From assembly GCA_036583965.1 (NCBI GenBank), contig JAZBQD010000030.1, forward strand, positions 55,987,551-56,051,550: 64,000 nt of DNA, in the 5' to 3' direction. The position numbers and the translations under genes are program-made. Source of the stretch: Prunella strophiata (Eukaryota; Chordata; Aves; Passeriformes; Prunellidae). A model generated the notes under the pieces. That model saw only the letters and a list, made by a program, of their open reading frames with translations. It did not search any database and was not told the DNA's origin. Below, one piece after another: positions 36,750-61,449 of the stretch. The first letter of the stretch is position 1, and every line of letters begins with the position of its first letter.

Positions 36750-37081
36750 GCTTTATTTAGATGTATGGGCAAGCTTCTGGACTGCTAAACCAATTGTAAG
36801 CAAAGTTTAATATTGTCTTTTTTTGGGATGTCTCAGTTTTTAATTCAGCAAGTGCTAATATACCCTTGCCTCTTGTAAAGCTAATGGAATATTAACTTGA
36901 GATTTTAATTTGCAGTTGGAATATCTGACCTTGCTTTTGGCTCAGAAAAACGGGCTCTGATTCTGTAAGGCAGGATCAGTACTGCTGCTTTGGTTTTAGT
37001 CTTTTACCAGTTCATTGTATTCCTGCTTATTTTGTCAAGGCTCCAGTTTAGGTTTGTTTTGGTTTTGGCCAAGGGATTTTC
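36750..37081 (-). other. CNMD: CNMD 3'UTR (inferred)
   Basis: Lies downstream of the CNMD stop on the - strand. Minus-strand AATAAA signals are at 36752-36757 and 36632-36637 (TTTATT on the + strand). The first would give a 3'UTR of about 325 bp. The choice is inferred. Confidence 0.5.
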
Positions 37082-51109
<14,028 letters not shown>

Positions 51110-51439
51110 GGCTGCCGCGGGAGGGAGACCTGCCCGGGCTCGGCCCCGGCCCCGGCCCCGGCGGGGCTGCACCGCCCCGGCCCGCCCCGCTCCCGGCCCC
51201 GGCCCGCGGGGAGGGCAGCACCGCCCAGCCCCGGGCACAAAGAGCCCCTTGAGCTGCCCGGCAGCCGGGGGAGCTCCCGGGGGCTGTGCCCTCCTGCCCC
51301 ATCGCCTTGGTCCCCTCCAAGCGAACCCCGGGTGTCGTCTCCAGCTTTGGAGCAGGGGGTCGGGGCTGCAGGGGACACGCACCCCCCGCACGCCGTGGCA
51401 GAGAAGACGGGTGCCCCGTCAGACAGACGGCCGTCATAA

Positions 51440-54400
51440 AAAACCCCAGCTTTTAAAATAGAGCAACGTGTCAACTGATTTTTTACACTTGCCACAGGAA
51501 TTTACAGGCGCTGGAGCTGACAAGCTGCTGGTCGGTGACTCCTCCACAAAACACCTCGCTGGCTGGCACAAGCCAACAGCCTCCGGCTGAGCCCCGTGTC
51601 CAGGCTGGGCACGACCATTCTAATATTGTACATGGCAAGCTCTTAAGGGCTACAACTGGCTGTGTGTGTCTATCCATGTGTCTGTCCATGTCTGTGTTTC
51701 CTTCATGCCCCTTCTGGATGTCCTGCCCGTACATACATGCACATGCATGTGTCTGTGTGTGCACGCTTTGATGCTGGAAAATAAACTGTGCTGGATCCCT
51801 TTGGGGCTGATGGTGACAAACACAAAGCACAGCCTCCTTCTTAAGGCTGGAAACCAAGACACAGAGGCCAGCTGCAAAAGGAGTGTGATGGGGGTCGGTC
51901 TGAGTTGTGCCCTGTCCTGCCCTGCCCTTCTTGCTCAGTGGCCCAGCCCCAGTTACCCAGACAGGCAGCAGTGGGGGGATTCATCTGGGGAGACCCTGTC
52001 CCATGGGGCCCAATGTCACTCCAGTAGGCCCTGGAGCAGGGCCTACACCAACCAGCTCTGCTGCAGCAATATTTTTTTTCAAAATATGTGTCTCTATTTA
52101 TATTTCTCTACCCCTTTCTTCTCCATTTTGCTCATCTGGCAGGTTGTTCAGTTGTTACACGCTACTGACATGTTCCCCCCTCCATCTTAGAATTTCTGGG
52201 ATCTTGATAGTGGAAGCCAGCTGATGACCTTGTCCCACCATGGCTCATCCCACAAATGGAAAGTCTGGCCCCCACTGTTGATTGCCTACACCTGACTCTG
52301 TGCCCCACTCCATAACAGCAAAAATCTTTGTTTTTCCATGTCTGAATCCCCTTAACTGAGTTAACCAGTAGTTAAAAACCCATCATCAGGCACTGCAAAG
52401 CAGAGAAAGCTCAGGCTCTTCCTGTACCACCTTGTGTTTGCTTGCTTGGGGACTGAATCCCAGAGATATACAATTCCCATTTTCCTCCCCTTCAACCTAA
52501 ATTCATCCTTTCCGTCGATTACTGTCGTTAACGATCAGACCTTCAACCAAAATTTAACGGGCATAGTTGCTGCTGAAAATAAACACAATCACAGCTCATT
52601 AAATCAAAAGCAAAACCCACTGTGCAACTTCCTAAACTAGGACATATTCCAACCCGCTCTTGAATGACATACTGTGGTAGTTCGGGCTAATAATAAGATT
52701 ATGATTCTCTTCATTAGCAAGTATTTTGTTACACCAAAAATCTCGTGAATGGATGTGTCTATCTTGGCAAAATGTGAGAATCCCAGCCTTTGATCTCAAA
52801 CCTTCGTTTAGCATCACTGCTTTAAAAAGACAGATTTATTTTAAGGTCCCTGTGCTTGTCTCCCATGGGAAAATGTGCCAGGGAAGGAGTGCTTGCCCAG
52901 GAAGAGCTGCTGCTCACTGGGGTTCAGCTTGTTTGAGCTGCTTCCCTGGGACTAAGGAGAGGAAGCTGCTGTCCCTCCCATCCTGGCATGAATCTGAGTG
53001 CCCAGTGGCTCCTTTCTTGGGAGGTGACTGGAAGGACAGAGGGAGGCTGAGCTGTGTTATCTCTCAAAAGTGTGGCTGAGGCTGCCCTGACAAAGACTGA
53101 TACCAAAGACACTACCTGTGCAAGAATGAATAGGTGGAATTCTGTGCTGGATATTCACGGAGGGGCCTTCACTCTGGTGTTGTGTGGTGAACTGCAATAT
53201 CCCCCCTGGAGCAAAAAGGATAGAGTGGGAAGGCTCACCCCACCCTTAGGATGGGACAGCAGTGGCCCTGGCAGGTTTTGGCATGGGCAGATTCCAGCAA
53301 TTCCAAGTGGTGGTGCCAGCTGCAAGCTGACCCACACGGATTGGTGCCTGGCTGCTTGTCCTTGGCAGGCTGCGGTGTGAGATGGGTCCTGCTCGCCTGG
53401 GGAGGTGTGGGTGGGAGAACCAGTCCTTTGGGAGGGAGCTGTTCTGCCTAAACCCTGGGAGAGAAGCTGTGCAGCATTTCCTCCTCAAGTCAAGGTGCAA
53501 ATTCCCCAAGTAATCCTCCAAACATATTTTTCTCATGCAGGGAACAATCCCAGATTATTTTTTTCCCAATTCAGAGCATCACTGCCTTTTCTTCTTTTGT
53601 TCCATAGACAGAGGAAGAGCAGCATGAAATTTCAAGCAGTGAAAAAAATTGCTCCTGTTACAGGGTTCACAGCTTACCACCTCTAGCTAACCCCTGTGCT
53701 CATGCTTTGCCTTTTGTGCGGGCACAGAGCTGTTTTCCTTGGAGGGTGCAGGGAGTGCATCTTTTGCCGTTTGATTGATTAGGTGACAAGAGGGAAAACA
53801 GGAGTTTTTAGGCAGATGCAAATCTGTGCAAACAGCTCCGCATTCAGCACCTCCAGACTCTCGCTGCAGAGTGCAAAGACGATTGCAACAGCCACTGTTT
53901 GCAGGGCTTAGGACAAAAAAAACGTGACTTGCCTTTCACTGGCTGAACCCTTCATTTGCAATAAAGATGATGGTGATAGCAGTGTCTGAGCTCAGTCTCC
54001 TCTCTAAATAACATGTGTGTGCTCAGCTGGATTAAGCCAACTTCTGAGACTGGAAATCATAATAACAGTCTTTTACAGGACAGCCTTTCTGGTCGTCTAA
54101 TACTATTATCCTCTGGGCTGAAAAGCATTCCAGAGCACTTGGAGTGCTACGATGAATGTGAGGCTGTTTAGCTGATAGTACTGGCTTGTCTCAAGGAAGC
54201 ACATTTTCTCATTATTTTCAAGTTTAAAGAAAAAGTTTGGAAGAAGAAATAGCAATATTAAAAATGAGAAGGATTTGGTCATGCTGTGTGCCTTTTGAAA
54301 GTCTCTTGTGCTGCCTTATGCATTTCATCTTCATTTTCTAAGTGGTCCAAATAGTTGTTTGAACTCCATTATGGACTGAATGAAAATTTGTGAGGGTTAC

Positions 54401-54560
54401 TGAGACTGGGCACCTGATTCACTGCTCTGCTTTTCCATGGCTTTACACCACCATAACATGGTGCCAATTCAGGTTCCACACACTTGATGTCTCTTCAATA
54501 ATAACCAAAGACCTTGGAGGAAAAAATCCTACAAAAAAAAGAAAATGCTGGCTTTGGTAT
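51440..54560. other. CNMD upstream intergenic region
   Basis: No gene was recognised. ORFs of up to 174 residues are present on both strands with no similarity that I know and biased, low-complexity content. A short TGTC/CATG-rich stretch lies at 51660-51705. The A/T-rich, CpG-retaining segments near 52475-52620 and 53770-53910 look more constrained than their surroundings. Confidence 0.6.
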
Positions 54561-55498
54561 TGTGGTGGGCTGACCCTGGCTGGATGCCAGATGCCTGCCA
54601 AAGCTCCATCACTCCTCTCCTTGGCTGGACAGGGGAGAGAAAATATAACAAAAGGCTCATGGGTCAAGATAAGGACAGGGTGAGATTAGTTTGATTTAGT
54701 ACCAATCAAATCAAAATAGGATGATGAGAAATTAAATCAAATCCTGAAAACATTTTGCCCCCACTGCATCCTTCTTTTCAGGCTCAGCCTTACTCCCAAT
54801 TTTCTCTCCTGCAGTGGTGCAGGGGGACAGGTAATGGTGTCTGTGGTCAGCTCATCACATATTGTTGGCTCTGTTGCTCCTTCCTCCTCAGGGAAAGGAC
54901 TCCTCAGACTCTGCCCCTGCTCCAGGGTGTGGTCCCTCCCACAGGAGACAGTCCTCCATGAGCTTCTCCAGCATGAGAACTTACCATGGCTGCAGTTCTG
55001 CACAAACTGCTCCAGCCTGGGTCCCTTTATGGGGTGCAGTGCTTCAGGAACTGGCTGGGTCCCCCACAGGGTCACAAGTGCTGCCAGCAAACCTGCTCCA
55101 GCTGGGCTTCTTTCTCCATGGGGCCACAGCTGCTGCCAGGAGTCTGCTCCAGTGTGGGCTTCCCACATGGTCACAGCCTCCTTTTGGCATCCATCTGCTC
55201 CTGGAGTACCCCCTCCCACTCCTTCATTGACCTTGGTGTCTGCAAGGCTGTTTCTCTCACATATTCTCACTCCTGTCTCCATTTGCTGTTTTGCCAGCTT
55301 TTGCTCTCCTTTCTTAACTCTGTCACCCCAGAGGTGCTACTGCTGTCCCTGATGGGCTCAGACAAGGCCAGTGGCACATCTGTCTTAGAGCTGGCTGGCA
55401 TCAGCTCTGCTGGACACTGGGGAAGCTTCTGGCAGCTTCTCACAGAAGCCACCCCCACAGCTCCTCTGCTCCTAAAACCAGTTATTTAACTTGTGACA
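54561..55498 (-). mobile_element. Avian ERV solo LTR, about 940 bp
   Basis: A long, recognisable avian LTR in reverse orientation. Landmarks on the + strand are TGGCTGGACAGGGGAGAGAA, AATATAACAAAAGGCTCATG, GGTCAAGATAAGGACAGGG, TCAGCTCATCACATATTGT, AGGAGACAGTCCTCCATGAG, repeated CTGCTCCAG units, CTTGGTGTCTGCAAGGCTGT and GGGGAAGCTTCTGGCAGCTT. The repeated CTGCTCCAG-containing units are internal tandem motifs of this LTR type. On the - strand it ends GGGTCAGCCCACCACA. No internal retroviral genes flank it. Ends are approximate and no target-site duplication is clear. Confidence 0.85.
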
Positions 55499-58400
55499 GC
55501 CTAAGAATTTTGATAAACTCTAAAGATTCTTGCTGGCAGTGAGGCCAAAGGATGAACATGCACGTATGTTTGTCATCATCAGGGCTCTAATCTCTGTGGT
55601 GTCCCTGGACACTCTGCTGCTCCAGGGATGCTTGCTTTTCCTCCTCTCCTCCCCTGCTGACACAGTCCTCCCTTCTCTAACCAGCAGCTCATGACATTTC
55701 AAACACCACAAACATTGCTTTTCCTGGTAGGCTGTGAAAGTCTCCCTGGAAAGCCCTGCAAGGTCCATGCTCTAATGCTACTCTCTGGAGAGGACGAGCA
55801 TCCCTGTTTGCCCTGCTTGGGACTCATCTCCAGCAGGACAGCCCAGTGCAGCTGAGTTGGCCCCAGGATGGCCCTTAAGCATGCTTGGTGCAGGATCCTG
55901 CTCATCCCAATCCTTCTTCTTCTCTCCTGTGGTCGGGTGAGGACATATGGCCCATCACAGTTTACTCTTCCTCACCCCAGGACACTAAAGGCTGATTTGT
56001 TTTTCCTCAGGGCTGGCTCCCATCTATCCATATGTCTTCTTCTTATTCTTCTTAATTTAGCTAGTGGCTGTGCCTTCTGTTTTCCTTGAATTAAAGAGAT
56101 AAAATAAAATAACTAGCTGTCATTACATGCTTTCATTCCTACCTTTAACGTTGTGGTCTCTTTTGTGGCTGTTCTGTGCAAATTGCTCATAGGCTACTGT
56201 CTTCTTAACCTCCAACCACAGCTTCATGCTTTGGAGGTAGTTATTATCTTAAACAACTTGGTAGCATCAATCTGTTTCTTTCCCAGAGGCTTCTTTATAC
56301 TTTGATGAGAAATCTGCTAAGTCTCTTTTTGCTTTGTGGCAAAGGCTGAGCCTAGTTTTCTTTTTTTTTTTTCCCCTTACCCAAAAGCACCCATGAATCA
56401 ACTCTATTTCTCTTTTTCGAACTATGGGCTGATCTCCTAATAATTTCATGACCTGACTTTAGAGAATATTTCCAATAAGATTGTCCCACAGGCATCTGCA
56501 GCACCAGAATGGTTTTTACAAATACAATCTCTTGAACTGTGTATTTTACTCACCCTTCTGACAACCCTTTAAACTTTTGTTTTTCCTTTCATCACCTCTG
56601 TGAGACTTTTGAAGGAGTTCATTCCAGCAGATTTAATCCTTATTCACCTATTCTCTGTTCTATTATTTTGCCTCTTACATCAGGCTTTTTTTTTTTAGTC
56701 AATCTACAATACTTCTTCCCCCAGATTAGATCTTTTTACTTAAAAAAAAATCCAAAATGTCCTCCCTCACATCAGATTTCATAAACTGAGCCTAGGAGAG
56801 TGAAAGAACCATGAGAAATTTTAGTGCTGTGAGGATTTTTTGTCTTCACAACCCTTTTCTTGAGCCTGCTGGCCCTCAGAAATGACCGTGAGATTACAAC
56901 ACGTCCATCAAGGCGCATCAGGACCTCTGTTCCCCACTGAAGGCTGTGAGAGCTGCATTGCCTCCTAGGACCTCTGTGCTTAGGTTGGAACATGGATGAG
57001 AAAAGGGGTGAGTTCCTGCTGGAAAGACCAGCAGACAGTGCTATGACTCCACTTTCCTTATGAAATGAAGCCCTACCAAGAATGACAGTCTTGGTCTGGC
57101 TGGGGCCAAATCTCCCATCTCAAAGATGTTGTTTGGTAAGCCTGGGGCAGCAGGGTTGCCATGTGTGTCCAGTGTGGACTGCTGAGGGGAACAAATGCTT
57201 GAGAAATAGCATGAAAAAAATTGTGGATCTTACATCCAGGACAGCTTGGAAGAGTGAGGGATGAAGGGAGATATGGCAGTCTGTGGCCCTGGAGGCCCGG
57301 TGAGTTTGGAGAAGGAATTGTGAGCTTTTGAGAAGAGCTGGTTGCTCTGGGGCTCACAGCTGCAGCTGCCTCCAGGATGCCCAGCACATTATCAGGGCTT
57401 ACCCCACAGCACCACGAGCAGCCATTTCCATGGTGTTCCCAAATCCCAAAGGGAACTGTCAAATAATTTAAACTCCACGTGTTATAGCCCATCTGCTCTG
57501 GGCCATGCACGGCCAAACATCAACACAGGAAACCTTTCTGACTGGAGAAGGCGTGGCAGTGCCCTTTGTCCACCAGTTTGTCCTCCATAGGGTCCTGTGA
57601 GTGCAAGTGCAATGCCCAGCACACCTGGCTGGGGGGGCACTGGTGAGGGCTGGGGATGGGCATGGATTTTCCCTGCTCCTCACCAGCCTTTCTCATGGCT
57701 GACAGACCTTCTGGTTGCTGCCTCAAGCTGTTCACCTGTCCTTGCACAGTGTGTCAGGGACAGCAAGGACCTATCATCAGGGCAGTTTTGGGGCTGGTTT
57801 GGGGGATAAGAACAATTAGCTCACAGAGAGCCAGATAAATGGCTCTGTAGCATCGTACTAAGTGGACAGAACTGCCTTGCAGCTGCTCTGCCTTCCTGTC
57901 TTCTTTCTCCTTCTTTCTCATCCATGGCTTTGGTGGCCTAGAGGAGAGGCTCAAGGTAGCTGATTTCCTGGCCTCTGCCCATGGAAAGCCAAACTTGTGG
58001 TCCTTACCACACACAACTCCCCTTTCCTGCAATGAGGTGGCTGCAGCTGCCCAGAGTATCTTTTGGCCACAAGGGAAACCCGCCTTCCCTCTGGGATCAG
58101 CAAGTGGCTTTGTGGGAGGAACGTCCTCCGTGCAAACTTGGCCTGATGAAAAGAGCTTTGTTGCCTCACTGCCTAGGCTTGTTGGTGCTGCAGAAACCTG
58201 GCCTCCAGCTGTGGCGACACAGTTTTAAAGGAGGAAGTGACTGGCGCAGCATTTGCTCCGTGGTCGGGATGCAGCTGGGTGGTCCCTTGTGTGATGAATT
58301 AGTTAATGTGTGAAGAGCTCTGAGGAGGGCGTAAAGCACTGAGCATTTTAGTGCCTTCTGAGGATAATGCATTTTAAAGATCAACTTGGGTTTGCCTGCA

Positions 58401-59880
58401 ATGTGATTTGTTTAATTATTTAAAGCCTGTTAGCATATTTTCCTCAAGGGATGGAAAATCCTCAGCAAAAGGATCCTTACACCAGAACAGAGATGGCCAT
58501 TGTACGCTGAAGGTTTGCACTCACACCCAGCCACCAGCACTGATCCCATCATGCTGTGCAAACACCCACCTTCCCAGCTCCAGAGGATGCTTCATTCCAG
58601 CCTCTTCTTCACACCAGTCACTACAGGGTACTTTGTGGGCAGCTAGGGTTATAAGGGGTAGGTACCTGGTATGGAGAAGGTTCTAAAAGACAGTTCTCAA
58701 CCTCAGCCTTTTCCAAGCCTGTGCTTGGCTGGGTATGTCCACATGGTTCAAGGTGGGATAATATTAAGACAGACAGAGAAATACACCTGGGATTCTTGTC
58801 GATGCCCAAGGAAGAGCTTTTTGGTTCAGGAGTCTCATCTCCACATGGCTGCACAGTGCTGGACTGTATGAGAAGGTGCAGACCAGGTTTGGGAGCAAAT
58901 GGCCTTGCCACAGGACTAAACTAAGTGGATCCCAGGTGCTCTTGCTCTGTCTGGAAACAGTTTCTTGCTCAGTTTTGCTAAGCCTGCTGTGACAAATGGC
59001 ACTGTGCAAAAATGACTCCACACTGCTGAAATCCCAAGGGATGGTGCCTCTCTCTTCTTCATTGCTCCCCACATTTAAATGCCAGCTTGGAAGCTCTGGC
59101 TCCTCTATGCCACCTAGAAGTCTGACCTGCAACCTCCCACTTAAGAGGGAAAAAGCTCTCAATTGCTCTCAACTTTGAGAGAAATCACTGTGTTTTATGT
59201 GAGTAGATGTGTGTGTGCACTGGCCTGGGTGAGGCAGGGCTTCTCTTGAGCATCACCATCATACCTGGAAGGTGCTACACAGCAAACAAGCTGTGCCAGC
59301 ACCTCCTTTCACCTCCTTCTGTTGCACTGAGCCACGGGTGCTGACAGAGGTGCCATCCTGACTGCGGGACAGTTTGGAAACATTTTGGACATGGTGTGAG
59401 AAGGCACTAAGGCTTTCCTGTCCTCGGCATGGTTCATGCCATCTTCTCCATGAGGGAAGAGATGTCACCTGTCTGGCAGCTCAGGGATTTAGAGAGTAAG
59501 GGGGACCCTGCTTCCCTCAGCTGAGACCACACATGGCACCCAGTTTTCCCAGCACTGCTCGGTGCAGCAGGCACTGATGTACCTGGATACTGGAGCTGGC
59601 ACTACATTGCCTTGTGTGTGCTGGAGGCTGCAGCACTGCTTCCTTTCACTGCAGCACAAATTGCAGGGATAGCTCTTAGATTTGCTCTGACATTGTAATG
59701 GGGGACCCCAGAGACTGAGCACTGTTTACACTGGCATGGCTTGATGTCCTCGTGGCATTTGAGCTGGGTCACTGCAGATTCAAATTGTTGTTGATTTTTA
59801 TTTTGTATTTGCCCATGGAATCTGGACCCAAGGCTCAACTGGGGCACAGTGGATGGTTTCCACGAGGTCCATCCTTCAGC
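55499..59880. other. intergenic region, no gene recognised
   Basis: 4.4 kb of moderately GC-rich sequence with many overlapping short ORFs on both strands (up to 147 residues) and no recognisable protein, splice pattern or repeat family. Confidence 0.6.
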
Positions 59881-60014
59881 CAGTTTTACAGCTGAGTTGG
59901 CTGAAGTGCAAAGAGGTCAAGAGCCCTGAGTGAATCACACAGAATAGGAGGCTCATTAAGGGCTGAACTCCAGACCCATGTTCCCAGTCCTCTGCTCTAA
60001 TCACCAGGCGAGAC
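59881..60014 (+). mobile_element. MIR-like ancient SINE fragment
   Basis: Resembles the MIR core and tail: TTTTACAGCTGAGTTGGCTG, AGTGCAAAGAGGTCAAGAG, TGAATCACACAGAATAGGAG, GGGCTGAACTCCAGACCCAT and TTCCCAGTCCTCTGCTCTAA, then TCACCAGGCG. The MIR consensus, as remembered, reads TTACAGATGAGGAAACTGAG, GCACAGAGAGGTTAAG, TCACACAGC and GAACCCAGGTCT in the same order and spacing. Diverged, as expected of an amniote-age element. Confidence 0.6.
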
Positions 60015-60654
60015 ATGGGAGAGCCTCATGGGGCTAATGCTGATGAAAGAAGAGTCAACAGCTTTATTTTGCAGCTTTATTAGCAAAACGATGTAAAGCC
60101 AACGTGCCTGACTCTATTATTGAGCCAGTAATCTCCGTGTGCTTACATCCAGAGCTTCCCAGCCGTTTAACTAGGAGCCTGAACAATAAAATATGCTCGG
60201 TCTGAAATGGCTAGAGCAGAGGCAAAGCAGGAGGTAAGCTGTCTAATTGGAGAAGTTGCAGCGGGATTCTCACCCCAGGGATCTGTCCCTTGGGATTAAT
60301 GGTTTGCTGACATCTGGGTTGCGTGGCACTGCTGCCTTGCCCTGGGTCCCACCAGGGCTGATGGCAGGGAGCCAGAAAACAGGAAAATAACTCCCCAAAC
60401 TCTTACAACAGGGAAGATGAAGATTTTTATGCTGTCAATGAGGAGGCTGTTGGGAGAAATAAACTGGCAGCTTCTACCCTGAGACATATGGGTGTGACTT
60501 CTCTTGGCTTCCAAAGCCACCTAAGGAAAGAGTGGGAACAGGGAAACACAGGCTCTTCTCCTGACACCAGGGGTTGTCCCAACAGAGACAACCCCACTGT
60601 CTTTTCCCATCCAGTTTTAAAGGCCTGAAGGTCTCATGTCTTACACTCTGCTGA

Positions 60655-61449
60655 GGGATCTGGACAGGATGGATCAATAGACCAAGACCAATTGTATGAA
60701 GTACAGCAAGGCCAAGTGCTGGGTCCTGCCTTTGGGTCACAACACCCCCAGGCAGGGGGCAGAGTGGCTGGAAAGCTGCCCAGCAGAAAAGGACCTGGGG
60801 GTGCTAGTCAACAGCAGCTGAACATGAGCCAGGGGGCCAGGGGGCCAAAAATGTCAGTGGCATCCTGGCCTGGATCAGCAATAGTGTGGCCAGCAGGACC
60901 AGGGCAGGGATTGTCCCCTGTACTCGGCACTGGTGAGGCCACACCTCAAATCCTCTATCCAGTTCTGGGCCCCTCACTACAAAAAAGACATGGAGGGGCT
61001 GGAGCGAGTCCAGAGAAGGGCAACAGAGCTGGGGTGAGGTCTGGAGCACAAGGCTTATGAGGAGGGTCTGAGGGCACTGGGGTTGTTTAGCCTGGAGAAA
61101 AGGAGGCTCAGGGGAGACCTTACCACCTTCTACAGCTCCCTGAAAGGAAGATGCAGCGAGGTGGGGGATGATCTCCTTTCCAAAGTAACAAGAAGTAGGA
61201 CAAGGGGAAATGGCTTCAAGCTGTTCCAGGAGAGGTTTAGATTGGATATTAGGAAAAATGTCTTCATGGAAAGGGTTGTCAAACATGGAAAAAGCTGCCC
61301 AGGGAAGCGGGCAGCCTGGAGATATTTAAAGACATATGTATGTGGCACTCAGGGGCATGGTTTAGTGGTGCACTTGGCATTACTGGGTTGAGGGTTGGAC
61401 TTGATAATCTTAAAGGTCTTTCCAACCTAAATGTTTCTGTGATTCCATG
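60655..61449 (+). mobile_element. CR1 LINE 3' region, about 790 bp
   Basis: The longest CR1 copy in the window. It covers the end of ORF2 and the 3'UTR. Landmarks are TACAGCAAGGCCAAGTGCTG, AAAGGACCTGGGGGTGCTAG, ACTGGTGAGGCCACACCTCA, GGGCAACAGAGCTGGGGTGA, TTAGATTGGATATTAGGAAA, AAGCTGCCCAGGGAAGCGGG, GGTCTTTCCAACCTAAATG and a terminal GTTTCTGTGATTCCATG. The ORF2 part carries frameshifts and stops, so it is inactive. 5'-truncated. Confidence 0.93.

Noticed and set aside
54737..55489. ORFs of 122-181 residues on both strands
   Set aside because: They fall inside the LTR at 54561-55498 and show no retroviral or host protein motif.
57073..57516. 147-residue minus-strand ORF
   Set aside because: No recognisable motif, overlapping ORFs on the other strand, and no promoter or splice context; treated as chance.
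60692..61286. ORFs of 122 and 160 residues
   Set aside because: They lie within a decayed CR1 copy; the + frame is a broken remnant of CR1 ORF2 and its 3'UTR, and the minus ORF is antisense.
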